Assembly (NCBI GenBank): GCA_022266195.1
Contig: WHVY01000002.1
Coordinates: forward strand, 3,301,001 to 3,365,000
DNA from: Tetranychus cinnabarinus
Lineage: Eukaryota > Arthropoda > Arachnida > Trombidiformes > Tetranychidae
Direction: 5' to 3'
DNA length: 64,000 nucleotides
The translations under genes and the position numbers were made by a program. Below the pieces are notes generated by a model, which made no database searches, had not been told where the DNA came from, and worked only from the letters and a program-made list of their open reading frames with translations. How positions within the stretch are numbered: the stretch's first letter is position 1; every line of letters starts with the position of its first letter. This document shows positions 1 to 12,812 of this stretch, piece by piece.

Positions 1-1206
1 ATCTTCATTTTTTGTCCAACCATTGGTGGTTATTCAATTGATGATAATTTGCTTCGCAAAAGCCACAAACCAAGAAAACAATCAGCAAACTTTTCTCTCT
101 CCGCTATTTACAACTTATCTACCCAAACTTTCTTGACCTTTTTGCAAGCTGAAGGTTACAAAACTTAAATCTTAACGATCTTATCCTTCAAAGCAACCAA
201 ACGACCAGGGACAATTACATGTTACTTTAACATATCGTTTGACAAAATATCAGTAGCTAGAAAATGTTAAGTATAAGTGTTGCTATCTATTGATGGTAAA
301 ATAATTAATGTTTAAATAATTGTTACTTTGAAACTAGTTTCAACTCTAATTACAGATATTATTTTGCTCATTTCTGATAAATGTTTAGATTTTTCAAAAT
401 TGAGACTCTGGGGTAAAACTAATTTCATCTCTATTTGTCTTTTCCATTTAACTCATGATAATCTCTTTCTCTCTAACACTTGAACATTTGTGTGTGTGCT
501 TTACACATTTTATCAAATGTCTTTGCATAAATGAATATAACTAAAAAAAAGTCTTCTGTTAATATTAGTACAAGTTTATGGTAAGCAAAGTGATGAGGTT
601 TATTTGAGCAAACCCATTTAATTAGCTTCACATGATTGGTATTTTCATGGAGTTTTCAGGCAAAACAGTTTCTTTTCATCTTATCTTCATCTCACCCACA
701 TCCATGCTCTTCCTATTTACCTCATTGTCTTCCCTGTACCTCTCATATACTTCAGCTTTTTATAGGTTAATGCAAGTGAATCTAAATAGTTAAAAAACGA
801 TTCTCTCTTTGGTAAACATTTCCCGTTTCAATCTTTCTCCTTTCCTTTTCCTGTTCCATTCCTTAACTTACTCAATACGGTTGATGAAATTAAGCATTAC
901 CTAGACAAGGTGATGGTAACATGAGGTAGAAAGGTTGAAACATGAATTTTATGATTAATTATCAAGTCACTGTATTTTATCCTCTGCATTTAGCTAGTTA
1001 AAATGTTGCTTCAAATAGGATTATAACCTCAACATTAAACTTGATATTTATTCAAAATGGCTTGTCTTTATTAATAATGTTATCACTGCAATCATTTGTC
1101 CATTAATTTAAATTGTTCATTTTGATACCTTTTCCTTTTTCCATTCCCTTTTCATTGTTTAACGTACAAAATTAACACATTTTTCAATTTCTTTCCACTT
1201 TTCCAG
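1..1206 (+). other. 3' part of an intron of the kirre-like gene
   Basis: AT-rich sequence without a supportable exon. It ends in a pyrimidine-rich run and TTCCAG directly before the first exon I can read. The missing first half of the Ig domain and the signal peptide must lie upstream of the window or in an exon I could not recognise here. Confidence 0.6.
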
Positions 1207-1930
1207 CTTACATGGCTTGATGGTGATGGTAATCCAGTTACCAGTGGAATTACTCATACAAATCAATTTTTAAGTGACGGTAAACGTGCCAATTCAGCCT
1301 TAAAATGGACTTTCATCCCTGGCCGGGAACATCATGGTAAAGAATTTACCTGTCGAGCTGAAAATCCAGCTTTAAATCAACCCCAAAAAGCTCATATCCG
1401 GGTTGAGGTAAAGTATAAGCCAGAGATTCAGTTGACATCGGATAAAATATCTTACATGGAAGGAGATGATGTAAGATTGTCATGTAAAGCACTAGCCAAT
1501 CCACCAGATATAATATTTAAATGGTATCGCAATGGCGAAGTGGTAACAAGTGACTATTCAAATAATCTGGTTATACCCAGAGTAACCCGAGACATGAATG
1601 GTTTCCCATTTACCTGTGAAGCCTCCAACTCAGTGGGCACCTCAAAGGAAACTTATACCCTGAATATCCATTATGGACCAGTTTTCCGGAGTTCACTGGA
1701 AAATGTTTACGCTGCTGTTGAAGGTGAAAATGTGAAACTAAAATGTGAACCTTTGGGTAATCCTAAACCCGAGATTATGTGGCTTTACAATGGGTCAAGC
1801 AAAGTTCTTAGTACCAACTCTGAGCTTGTTATACCCTCTATGAGTGAAGATAAAGCAGGTCGTTATGTTTGCCGTGCATCCGTTCAAGGGTTTCCTGAAG
1901 TATCATCTTCAACCCACGTTTTTATAAAAG
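1207..1930 (+). CDS. kirre: kirre-like exon A: end of Ig domain, two full Ig domains
   Basis: The exon starts in phase 0 after TTCCAG with LTWLDGDGNPV and leaves one base before GTAAGT. It holds the end of one Ig domain (FTCRAEN) and two complete I-set-like Ig domains. The second complete domain carries the typical D-x-A-G-R-Y-x-C before its last Cys. YGP between the two Ig domains is the sort of linker seen in Roughest/Kirre proteins. Confidence 0.9.
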
Positions 1931-4900
1931 GTAAGTCTAAGTGGTGCTACACTTTTATTTCAATGTACATTAGTGAATGTTGAGCCGCACGAAGCAAAAA
2001 AAACATTTCATCATTAATACATCATCTACTTCATCATCTGTATTGTATACTTTTTCCTGATGATAATGAATATCATATAATAATTTTCTTTCTCCTTCTA
2101 CTCACTCTATTTTTGCAAGTAATAATATCAAAATCTCTACTCTTGCTCATTATAATTTGCTATTTTTAATCAACTCACCCAAACTCACCAAGTAAAGGGA
2201 AAAAATAAGCCAACAAGAAGCAACTTTAATGCAAAATGATAACTTTCCGGTTTTCATGAAAAGCCATCATTTTTTTTCTGTCGGCCTGTACATTTTCAGT
2301 CTTCCATCTTCATCTTTCTTCTTCTCTAATTCATGACTTACAGTTTCCTTTGCCTTTCTTTACCATCATATGACCTCAACATTTATACAGAATCTTGTTT
2401 TTTTTCTCTCTCTTTACTTTTTGCATCTCAATTCTTAATATCAATAGCAACAAGCATTTCCTTGCTCAAGACTCAAAATGAAGGCTCCTTTAGATAAGGA
2501 GAAACGTTATTACTCAAGACAGCAAAAACAATCACAAATAGACAAGCAAACATTCACAACTTAATGTTGACTATCATTTGCTACTCTAGCTACTGACTTT
2601 AGGTTAACTGCAATTAGTTGATGAAAGCGTTGTTATTGTTGGTAGTTGATGTGACGGTGGTTAATGTTGACTCTGTCTTCAAAAAGACCATAAAAAGGGG
2701 AGTAAAAGAAAAGGCCTCAAACGTTAATGAACATAAACATTAGCAGAAGCTGTCCTTTCGAGCATCGTTAAAATGGTCGCTGTTTTTCCGGGTTTCCATC
2801 AACAAGTTTCAAAGCGGCCAGAAAAAACGAGTAAAAGTTTAATAATTGATTGTTTAACTTGAATTAATTTTTTTCTTCTCTTTCTTTTGAAGCAGACAAA
2901 CAGTTGAAATGAATTTTGATTGCTTTCTCTTTCTCTATTTGTTGATTGTGTTGGTGACTTTTACTGAGATTTTATTGATAAACATGGCGATTTCAGTTGA
3001 TTTTGATGTTGCCTTTTTCCCAAGCATTTCAGTTTTATCTTTCATAACTTTTCTTGGATGTTTGTTCAATTGATGCAATTTATTGCCTGGCAAGTTTGTC
3101 ACTAGAAGAGCAATTGGATTGGTTTCAATCAAGTTTACCTCTCGCCATTTACAATCATTATCTTCATGACAACGATGATGATCCACCATCAGGACCACAA
3201 TTTTAACCCAAATCATTTCTGAGAAAATAGTGATTATAGTGAGAAATTTAACAAATCTATTAACCAGATTCTCCTCCAAATTCAATCTGATTACATGAGG
3301 ATTCAATCTGTGAAATGATTCCATAGCCATCAAATGATTTAATATCATCAGCAAATAGTGTCTTGAAATTTAGCTTTTTACTCAAAACTTTTACTGATTG
3401 ATCTTTATTACATCTTTTCTTTTCCCTTCAATTCATTATCATTCCTTTAACCATCAACCTTTTTTTTTAATCTTTAAAAGATGATCATTACTATTTAATA
3501 TCACTTATTTTGTTGATCATTTTTACTTTTAACATGTCTGTCAGTCTTGCTTTAACTCTTATAACATCTTCATCTTGAACAATTTGTTTCACCAGACAAC
3601 AGATGAAAGATGAATTGTCCATTTAATTCATCATCAACCATTGAACAAAAAATTATACACAATTAGGCTTCTCTTTCAATTCCATATCATCATCAACTTT
3701 ATCATCTCTGTTCCTTCAATCCTCACCCGATCATCTTCAATTTTCTCTCTCCCATCGTTCATCTTCTCTTTAATGGTTAACAATCAAAAAGTAAATTTCA
3801 CTTTTTCATTCTACAATATCTTGCTAGTTTCCAGCATTCACTAAGATGGATTGATTGTCTTGTAGATCCAGTTAAACAAGATTCATGCATACAGAAGTTT
3901 AATGTATAAATGTATTAAAAAATGTATCTTCTCTTGTTAACAACTGTAAGTCAAAAAAGAGAAAGATGATGAAGATGTGAAGATGTGAAGATGTGAAGAT
4001 GGCTTAAAGTTAACATGTAAAAAAATGTTTCATTTTTTGTTTCTATGTGTGATGTCTTTCACATTCATTTTTCCCCACTCAATGGAACCCTACTGATGAT
4101 GATTTAGAAAACCTAATACAATTACAATGAATCTAATTCTGTTTTTTTCTTTCTCTTCCTTCTCTTCTCTCTTCATCCCATTCTCCGTGTATTACGACAG
4201 GTCCACCGAAGATTATGAGCCCATCAATACAATATGCTGTTGATGATGAAACTGTTAAAGTTGAATGCATTGTACACTCCGTGCCATTACAAAGTAAAGT
4301 TACCTGGATCCACAATTCACAGGTACGCCTTTTTGGTTACTTACCCATTAGTGAAACAATTTAATCTCAAGGCTTTAATGTGATGGTTACACAATCCCAG
4401 GATAAGAGAAAAGATTTTGATGGAAAATGTGAATACAATGAGAGGAAAAAGTTGAATCATTTCCATCAATTTGTACCATCAACCTTTAATCTTTTGATTA
4501 GCTTCTTTACCAGTTGATCATTATTGAAGAATCGCATTTTGTCAAACGAAAAGTGAACGTAAAAAAAGTCAAAATCAGATGGAAACGAAAGATATTCAAA
4601 CTGAAATTCACATTTTCTGCAACTTCTTCTTCTTCTTCTGTTATTGTTTCATTCGCCTACTTCATGAAACTTTTGGTTTTCTTCTTTTTTCAGCTTCTAT
4701 CTTCTCATTTCCTAGTGTTAATAACTTAATCTTTTTATAATAACAACATTACCTTTTTCTTGAGGAGAAACCAATATTCTTATATAATATCTATAAGAGA
4801 CTGAAATGATGATGAAGAAAAAAAAGATAACTGTAATGAAAGTGCATAAAATGGCATTATCTAAGATATTGTATTGCCCTGAAGGTGTCTCAGTTTTCCC

Positions 4901-7900
4901 CTGGTTTATAATATTGTATTATTGTTCAATTGTTTTTCAGTTTGATTGTGATTCCTGTTGATATAAGAGAAATAAGTTTGATCAGTTTGCTTTATTCAAT
5001 CACACCTTAATTTTATGCACCTATTTTAATGAGACACTGTTAATCAACTAATGTTCAATTGTTTACATTTTCATTTACTAATTTCATTTTCTTCTTTTTC
5101 CCAATTCTATTCCTTTTTTTTCAGACTATTGATATTGATAATGATCAAGATTTTGAGGTGATCGAGGAAAACAAACCATCCGAATCAATCACTCGAAATG
5201 TATTGATAATCCATAAAGTAAAAGAGGAAAACTTTGGCGATTACAACTGTTCAGTTTGGAATGAATATGGACAAGATTACATGATAATCCGTCTTGAAAA
5301 GCATAGTAAGGATCGACAATTGTTTCTTGTGTTTCCCCACTCGTCCAGTTATCGTATTTCAATCAAACTCAAGACACAACAAGCGTACAAATGTGTTTAT
5401 ATATGGATTTGCCCTCTCAATGTTGCCTATTATTTCTAACTTTTCAACTAAAACATGGTGAAATGGGAAAGTAAAATGAAGCAGACTGATGAAAATGAAA
5501 GATGATTTAGAAGCAAAAAGATCAATTTTCTTGTTTCAAGGGAAAGCAAAAGTTACCGTTTAAAGTTATCATTTTCATCTCTATTCTTATCTTGAGCTTC
5601 ATTCCAGTAACCAGTTATTTAAAAATATCGATTTAACCATCAAAAAGGCAAAAAGAATAGTAAAAATGCCTTTGTCTATTCGCAATCTTTCGTTGACTTT
5701 GCAACAGTAGATATGAAACATTGGAATTAGTAAGGGAAAGAGGAAAGGAAATCTTTGTTTCATAAATTCAACACGAAAATGATTTGTTAAGAAGTGAAAT
5801 ATTGTTTGAAGAAAGATATCATCATCATCTAGTATTCATTTTTACCCTTTCAACTTGTGCATCTTTACAGTTTTGCTAACTGAATGTGAAAAGTTAACTT
5901 TTTTGTATGATGAGGTGAAAAAAGAGGGTTGAAGATGAAAATGAAATGAAAGTTATAATGTGAAAAATTGTGAATTTGTTGAAGATTCGTTTTTTTTCTT
6001 GCTTAAAAGTTGATTATTGCAGTGGAGTTACAGTTAAGTGTAAATCAAAAATTTGTAGACCGTAAGAGAAACTAAATCAGCTTTTAATCTCAGCCAGAAT
6101 GGGTTTTAAACTCGATTCAGATTGTTTTATAAAATTGACTTAAATTGTTGAAGAGGCAGCAAAAAAAAGTATCTTTTGCTTCTCATTTTCTCGCCTTTTC
6201 TCATTTTCAAGATAATTTGAAATGGTTTCATCTTCTTCTTTGCTTCCTTCTCATCTTGTCAATTTTAGTTATTCTTGATCGTTTTTACATGAAAAATGAT
6301 GAATTTTGAATCATTTTTTTCATCTCTTCTTATACCTAAATCCATTTGCATGCGAGAAGGAAAAAAAACAACAACTGAAAATACGATAGAAAGAAAGATA
6401 ATAGAAGTGAATCAAATCTTGACTTTAACTTGATATTAACATGATTATTGACATGAAACATCAACAATAACCATCAAGCTTGATTATTTACGCTTTTAAT
6501 CTTGTTATTTCAATTTTTTCTATTTACTATTGATGGTTTACAGTATAAATTTAGTGATAGCAAGAAGCAAAGTAGGAAGCTAAATCAAATAACAGACAGC
6601 AGCGAAAAAACAAAGCACAATTTAATGTCAACCTTATCAAATTATTTTTATATAATACTCATTTTTCTGGGTGAAAAAGGGTCAAGATGAGAAGCGAGAT
6701 TGATAAAAATGATGAAAAACAATCATTGGATGGTTATTGTATTAAGTGTGAAAAGGCTGAAAAGGTTATAAAAGTTGAAATGTTAGGTGAAAGGAATCAA
6801 TGTGAATCAAGGTTGATGTGAATCTGAATGAGTTGCTAATGTAAATGATGACGATAAAAGATGCATTTTGCCATCTTCTCAACAACATCTATTGATGATA
6901 AATTATTGATGATGATTATGTTGAGAAGGTGCAAAAAAAGGCTGCAAAAGAAGTCAAAGAGTTTAATAGAAAATGGAAAATATTCTATTCTTGTATTGAA
7001 CTCTTTATTAACAAAAGTGGTTCCCATTTTTACTGATATATTCATAAGGATTAAAAGAGCTTCTAATAAAATGAATAGGCACACACCCTGTTAAGATTTT
7101 GATGATGATTATGATATTCAATTCTCATTTTCACCTTTACTTCTTGATCTCTTTTTTTACTCACCTTATTTGATCAATTGACTGTTACCTGAAACAATTC
7201 ACAAGCCACCCTCATGATCTATTATCATGCTATATATCATCATGTTCATCAACATCATCAACATTAATATTATCTCTTAGACTAAAAAAACAGGGAATAG
7301 AAAGATTTACTCCTTTTCCACTCTTGATTCCTCTCTATTAACATCTTGTTTTTTTTCAGAAGTAACTCAGTAAATGTATATATGTATATATTTATCTTGA
7401 AATGTATCAACCACGGAAATCAAACTCATCATCATTAGCATTCTCATATTCCTTCTCTCCTTGATTGCTATCATTTTAACACCAAATCAGAGTTTATCAT
7501 ATTCACTTAACCTAACATTTTAACCTTACCAAAATAGTTAACATTTCATCAACACATCAACATTACTGTTATTCATTTATTAATATCAGACACACAAGAA
7601 GAGAGATTGTTTGTGTGTGTGTGTGTTTCTTGGTTACTCAAAATACTAATTTTATCCTTTTCCCTAATGATGATTCGCTTGATTCTCACAGAATCATGAA
7701 ATCATTTTATCCAACTAAATTGCAATTTTGCTCAACACATATATATATTTATGTTTCGTTATATATATTGTTGAAAGATCTACTTTCTTTATCCTATTTA
7801 TTTATATTGTGTATATCACACTATTACATGCTCTTTTGGGTTAAAAGAATTGGATAAAAGTAAAGTGGCAATAATGTAAGCCTTTGCCATGTTGATGATT

Positions 7901-10461
7901 ATTATGATAATCATTATAATGATGATGATGGTGATGGTGTGTCGGTCAATTTTGGACTCTTTTTTTTTCTCTATTCCTTTTTGCCTTCTTTTGCCTGAGT
8001 CGGTTTACCTTGAAACCATCTTCAACTTGAATCGTTTCTTTTGTTTCTTTCCCTTCATCACCTCAATTTCATCATTAGGTTTTTGTCTACTTACTTTATT
8101 TCACTTGCAATTTTCCCTTGTTATCATCATTATCATCATCATGAACATGTTATCACTTTTATGAAACCAATATCTAATTCAATTGGCTCAACTGTTTCCT
8201 TGCTTGTTGTTTTTCTGTGTGTTTCTCTTCATCTTGTTCCTTGATCTTCACATCTTTTCCTGTTCCTCTCATCTTCATCTTTCCTTCTCATTCTAATTCT
8301 CTCTTATTTTTTCTCTTCCTTTTTTTCCATCACAGAGAGTTTTCCCATGTTAATCATAGTGGCTACAATTATTGGTAGTATTGTTGCTGTTGTTTCCGTT
8401 ACAATAATTGTAATACTTTGCATGAAACGGAAATCAAACTTGGATGGTGATGACTACCTGAGTGATGTTAAGAAAGAGTCCAATACTAGTAAAATAGGAT
8501 CCAGTTTAACCAATTCAAGTAAAACCTTGACCAATGGGTCAACCAGTTTAACCAGTAACGGTACTTTAACCAAACATCATCAACAGCAACAAGGTTTAAC
8601 TCATCTTGGCCTGTCACCCTCTCAACAACAGCAACATCTTCACAACCTTCATCTTCACCAGTTGACACAACAATCACAACATGCACTTCATCATCATGTT
8701 GTCGATACCGGATCATCGGGTGCTGATTCAGATTTAAAGGTTGAAATTCGAACAGCCTCATCATTATCAGAGAGAGGTCATTGGGATGACCTTAATGAAC
8801 CTCCATCAGTTGATCCAACAATCACAGCCAATCAGATACAACAAGTTGTCGACAATATTTACAATTATACTGCTCAACCTCTTTACTCACCTAGCAAGGT
8901 ACATTCACACATTTTCAGACTCTTTTTTTATCTTTCATCGTTTTATCTTCTTGTTTCCTCTCCTTTCACCGGCGTGTTAGTAATAACTTAATGTGTAAAT
9001 GCAATGTTGACCCTTGCGGCAGTTTTTTTTCAGTCTTTAGTCAGGTCAGGGTAAAAGAGTGTCAGAAAATGAGAGAAAGAAAAATAGGATGAAAGATGAT
9101 GATCGTCTTGATTACCGGTCATTTTGATCCAATTGATCGATTCAGTCTCACACTTGTGCGACGTTAAATATCAAACTTATTATTACCTTTTTCCTCTTTT
9201 CATTATTATCTTTTTTGATACTATTTGTCTTTCGTCTTCTTTTTTGCTTCTCTATCTTCCCTTTAACACAGAATTATCATTATATTTAATCTGTCCACCC
9301 ATCATTTGTTTTATAAGGTTACCCTTGATTGCCTTAAAGGATCTAATGAGCCCGACCCTTCCCAGCCCTTCCCAACCCAATTGGTACACCTTCAATGTAG
9401 AGACTTGATCTTCACTTATCAACCTTTTCCCTTCATCCATTGTCTTGCATTTAGTCCCTCTTCTCGGACAAGTTGACACTAACGATACAAATTACCCAAA
9501 TTTATGCTCCTCCGAGGCTCCTCTTTTTTTTACATTATTATTTTTTATCAAGTAGCATCGTGATAAATGCCTTTTAATATCATCCTCAAATTGTCTTGTT
9601 TAGTTTTTTTCCTTGTTGCTATTATTCTGATGTTAAATTTTTAATAATAATAATGAAATGAACAATAATTGACATCATGATTAGGGATTGGTAGCAAAAG
9701 ACAAATGAGATTAATGAATTCAAATCTTATAGATTAGCTTCTTGAACCTTTTTTACTGCCCAATTATCTCAATCATTTGATGTCCTTTATTTCCCAGCTC
9801 AATTGCGCCTTATAATCAAAAATTGTAATCACTTTGAAGCCAACAATTAAAATTCAATTGTATCTCTAATTCATCTTTCCATCTATTTTCACTTTCACAG
9901 GATTCATCAAATAATAACGGGTATATCCCATCATATGTTGATTACAACCGTGAATATCTTCCACCTCCGCCATTAACCCAAGAAGAGTCTCAACAGCAAG
10001 AGGCTCAACATCATCATTTACTTCATCAACAGCAGCAACAACAACAGCCAAGCCCAGGAAGCTTGATGTCAGTTTCCCAACAACAGCAACCTCAATATCA
10101 AAATCATCATCAAATTCAGCAACAGCAACAATTGGCTGCCGCTGCTGCCGCTGTAGCTGCTCAAGGACAATTGTATAGCTCAGGAGCCTTATTGAATAAC
10201 CGTGACTCTTACATTGATCCTAATTATGGTTCCCTTACATTAGATTCACGTTATCGTTCCTCATCCTACCTAACCTCACCAAACTCATATCTACGAACCA
10301 CATCAAACACTCCAGGTTCAAACAATTTAGCAACTTTAACCCCCAAAAGTAGCCAGCCATCTCCTAGTGCCCTTAGCTCCATATATAGTACAAGCCAGCG
10401 TTATATAACTAGCCCATCGTCCAATCAGGTTAAACAAGGTACACTTGCTACTCACGTTTAA
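1207..10461 (+). CDS. kirre: Kirre/Roughest/Neph1-type Ig-superfamily adhesion receptor, 3' part (five exons)
   Basis: join(1207..1930, 4201..4322, 5125..5305, 8336..8898, 9901..10461) gives 716 residues plus stop. Every junction keeps frame with AG/GT borders. Order in this partial protein: end of one Ig domain (1-70, Cys49), Ig (71-157, Cys93/Trp106/Cys137), Ig (158-242, Cys180/Trp192/Cys222), Ig (243-342, Cys264/Trp277/Cys324), membrane helix (about 347-371) followed by MKRK, then a ~345-residue cytoplasmic tail. Family members have five Ig domains, so the first Ig and part of the second are missing because the window starts inside the gene. The tail is rich in Gln and His and has an Ala run. 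It ends in Thr-His-Val, a class I PDZ-binding end known from Neph1/Kirre proteins. Such receptors act at the cell surface in cell-cell recognition (myoblast fusion, axon choice, nephrocyte/slit diaphragm contacts). The family call is firm; kirre versus rst orthology is not resolved. Confidence 0.9.
1931..4200 (+). other. kirre-like intron between exons A and B
   Basis: Bounded by GTAAGT and TTACGACAG. AT-rich, with no exon recognised inside. A 139-codon antisense open frame near 2935-3354 has no domain signal and looks accidental. A short direct repeat (GAAGATGTGAAGATGTGAAG) lies near 3975. Confidence 0.75.
4201..4322 (+). CDS. kirre: kirre-like exon B: first half of the last Ig domain
   Basis: Completes the Gly codon split from exon A, then reads PPKIMSPSIQYAVDDETVKV and on to the first Cys and the core Trp of the final Ig domain. 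It ends in phase 0 at CAG before GTACGC. Confidence 0.88.
4323..5124 (+). other. kirre-like intron between exons B and C
   Basis: GTACGC to a long T tract and TCAG. No exon or conserved element seen. Confidence 0.75.
5125..5305 (+). CDS. kirre: kirre-like exon C: second half of the last Ig domain
   Basis: Reads TIDIDNDQDFEVIEENKPSE, then the F-G-D-Y-N-C motif with the second Ig Cys (residue 324), then a short stretch leading to the membrane. It leaves one base before GTAAGG. Splitting the final Ig domain over exons B and C keeps the frame exactly. Confidence 0.9.
5306..8335 (+). other. kirre-like intron between exons C and D
   Basis: About 3 kb, the largest intron visible. Contains TG and GATGATG microsatellites (about 7607-7626 and 7890-7940) and AT-rich filler. 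No supportable exon. Confidence 0.7.
8336..8898 (+). CDS. kirre: kirre-like exon D: membrane helix and first half of cytoplasmic tail
   Basis: After TTTTTCCATCACAG the exon completes a Lys codon and encodes a 25-residue hydrophobic helix beginning MLIIVATIIGSIV, followed by the basic stop-transfer MKRK. The tail then has a Ser/Thr-rich segment and Gln/His-rich stretches, and ends near NIYNYTAQPLYSPSK with several Tyr residues. Phase 0 end at AAG before GTACAT. Confidence 0.88.
8899..9900 (+). other. kirre-like intron between exons D and E
   Basis: GTACAT to CACTTTCACAG. AT-rich, no coding signal. Open frames inside are low-complexity. Confidence 0.75.
9901..10461 (+). CDS. kirre: kirre-like last exon E: C-terminal tail with PDZ-binding end
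   Basis: Phase 0 start DSSNNNGYIPSYVDYNREYL, then a Pro-rich stretch, CAG/CAA-coded Gln runs, an Ala run and a Ser/Thr/Tyr-rich region. It ends ...GTLATHV and TAA. The YIPSYVDYNREYLPPP block and the Thr-His-Val end suit the conserved tail of Kirre/Neph1 proteins, where the last residues bind PDZ scaffolds. The Gln and Ala runs are encoded by mixed codons, not a pure triplet repeat. Confidence 0.9.
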   Translation, partial: DSSNNNGYIPSYVDYNREYLPPPPLTQEESQQQEAQHHHLLHQQQQQQQPSPGSLMSVSQQQQPQYQNHHQIQQQQQLAAAAAAVAAQGQLYSSGALLNNRDSYIDPNYGSLTLDSRYRSSSYLTSPNSYLRTTSNTPGSNNLATLTPKSSQPSPSALSSIYSTSQRYITSPSSNQVKQGTLATHV

Positions 10462-12737
10462 CCCAAAGATTAACTAAACATAAGCAAACTTTAATTTAAC
10501 AAAGAAATGAAAAGCAGCTTTGCGATAAAAAGATATCATTCTCATCCATATCATGCCAATCTTGCTGTTTCTACTGATGCTTCCCTCTCAATAAAGCATG
10601 AAGAAGAAGCTTCACTCAAGTTGTTCATCATCACACATTAAAAATCCTCACATCATTTCAATTATCATCATTGTTATTGTCATTTTCATCAACAACAAAA
10701 CTTCTGCTCATATTGTTCATCACTCGCCTGTTATCAAGTGATACATCTTTATCCCTCTCCAACTCCCACAATTTAATCTGGCTCGTCTCAAAAAGTGTTA
10801 TTTAAATGGAAAAAGCGCAAAACAATTGATAAATGGAAAGCTACAAATGAATCCAATCTATATAAATATTATCGATAGAGAGAAAAGAGAAAAATTTTTA
10901 AATATAAATATAACTGACAAGTGCTTATGGAGACTTTTTCTCACACTCTTCATCACTTTTTACATCTTTCTACTTATCTGTTATTTCCTCGCCTCTTTAT
11001 CCTTTCAATCCCAATTTTTTGTCATAAAAATGATCACTTTCACCCTTTCAGATTTTCATCTCTGTTTCTCTTCGTTAACTTGTTTCCTCTCTCTCCTGTG
11101 TTAAACCATCAATATTATCATCGCTATCATTAGATGGACCTTTCGTGAGATTGAAAAGGTTTCCAAAAGCAACTGAACCTTTTCAATTTCACCCAATAAA
11201 AGTTAACTATCTTTTAATTTTTCCCTGTAAATATTTCTCGTGATTAAGTTGATTCCTTGAGTTTCAATTATCTTCATCCTTCAACCTTTTCATGTCCTCT
11301 TCAAAATTCATCTTCTGTTTTACCGGTCAATCCAAGGCCATTTGTAAATCTTTTTTTTTTCTCTCAAAATAAAGAGAAATTTGTTCTTTTAAAATTGCTC
11401 TTATTTTTTTCTTCTTTTCTCATTACACCAATCATGTTTAACAATCATCTTAATTTAGCGTTCATTTTATTCGCATCGATGAATGATGAAGACAATTATC
11501 AGTGGATTGGAAGGGAAACTTGATAATGACCAAATCCTATCGGACTTTTCCTCCGGCAAAATCAATATCCTCATGTTTACTCTCATATTATCAAACCCGC
11601 ATTCATTAATCTGATTCACTTTGGCTCAATTCAGTCCATTCCAATCAATGAGAAGACGAGAATTTAGTAGAAAAAAGAAAAATTGAACCAATAATTATCT
11701 ACAATTGGGTGAATTGTTAGGGTTCAATCAAATAAGAAAAAAAAGGTGTTCAATTGAAACCATTCGAGTCATCAATAGTTGAAAGGAACCCAAATGATAG
11801 TTTAATTATTCATCAAGGAAATGGATACAATCATTTACAGGGTTAATCACTATTTGATTACATTAAATGACTGAGAATAGAAAAGGAAAAAAACAAGAAA
11901 TTTAATTAAGACTCTTAATTGTTGCCACTCTTGGTTTGTGTCCAGTTTTTAAAAAATCAACTTTAAAATGATTCTTTTTTCTTCCACCTTTTATTAGTTT
12001 GTACATGATTGGTAAACAATTAACAAGTCAACAACATTGAGTACATTCAAGGGTCCAATTTAAATTACATTCAAGTATCTTAATCGACTCACGTTGTTGA
12101 TTAAAATGATGGGCTAAAAGGGAAATAATGTCGATCAAATTGTTAGATGCATTTTTCGTTTACCTTTCTTTATTATCCATTTCCATTAAACATTTTGTAC
12201 CGCTTTCAACTTTACATCATTCAATTTCAAGGTAAATTAAACAATTTTTCATTCAACGTGCAATAAAGCAAAATTATGTAAGCAAAGTGAATGATTGATT
12301 AAACAACAGTTTCAATTGGAAGCAGCAAATTGTAACAATAAAGTGTACTTGAAAGCAGTTTTCTTGTATCCAAACTTATGAAATGTCCGAATCTAACAGA
12401 CGAAGCCAAACTAAAAAATTTTTCAATGAACTCGGCCTTTTCATATACTGTGCGCCTGTTTTCAGTCATAACTCACAAACGGTTAATGCTACAAATTGGA
12501 ACCGTGGGCTTCCACAAGTTTAAGAGTCACGAGTTCGAACTCTTAAAGCCATCCAAGGTTGATTGCTTGTTTAACCTCTAACTAACATTTGAAGATCACT
12601 TTCAGGGAATGCATGCTATTATTATATTATTTCACACTGGTTTGTAGCAGGAACGGTTCGAATGATAAACAAAGTTTGCTAGAAATAGAATTGATAAACT
12701 GATCTTCTGAGTAAAAAAACTAAAGTCGTTGAATGTT
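10462..12737. other. 3' UTR and intergenic AT-rich sequence
   Basis: Follows the kirre-like stop codon. No open frame with domain character. It contains a GTTCGAAC palindrome near 12532-12539 that resembles an RNA polymerase III B box, but without a foldable tRNA around it. Confidence 0.5.
10590..10595 (+). terminator. candidate poly(A) signal AATAAA of the kirre-like gene
   Basis: First AATAAA after the stop, about 130 bases downstream. A second one is at 11195-11200. Which one is used cannot be told from sequence. Confidence 0.35.
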
Positions 12738-12812
12738 TCATTGGTTAGCTCGGTAGAGCGATCAAGAGTTGGTTGATAACGGTTGAAGTTAACGAATCCT
12801 GAGGTTCCTATT
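12738..12812 (+). pseudogene. tRNA-like relic (A-box/D-arm and anticodon-arm-like)
   Basis: TTGGTTAGCTCGGTAGAGCG has the form of a eukaryotic tRNA D arm / A box, with a GCTC/GAGC stem. It is followed by ATCAA-7 nt-TTGAT, which can form a five-pair anticodon-like stem. No proper T arm or acceptor stem pairing follows, and U33 is missing from the loop. I read it as a decayed tRNA or tRNA-derived repeat, or a chance resemblance. Confidence 0.3.

Noticed and set aside
2935..3354. 139-codon antisense open frame in the kirre-like intron
   Set aside because: No domain, low-complexity AT-rich composition, lies inside an intron with good borders; chance frame.
4133..4315. Antisense open frame over exon B
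   Set aside because: Shadow of the Ig exon on the other strand.
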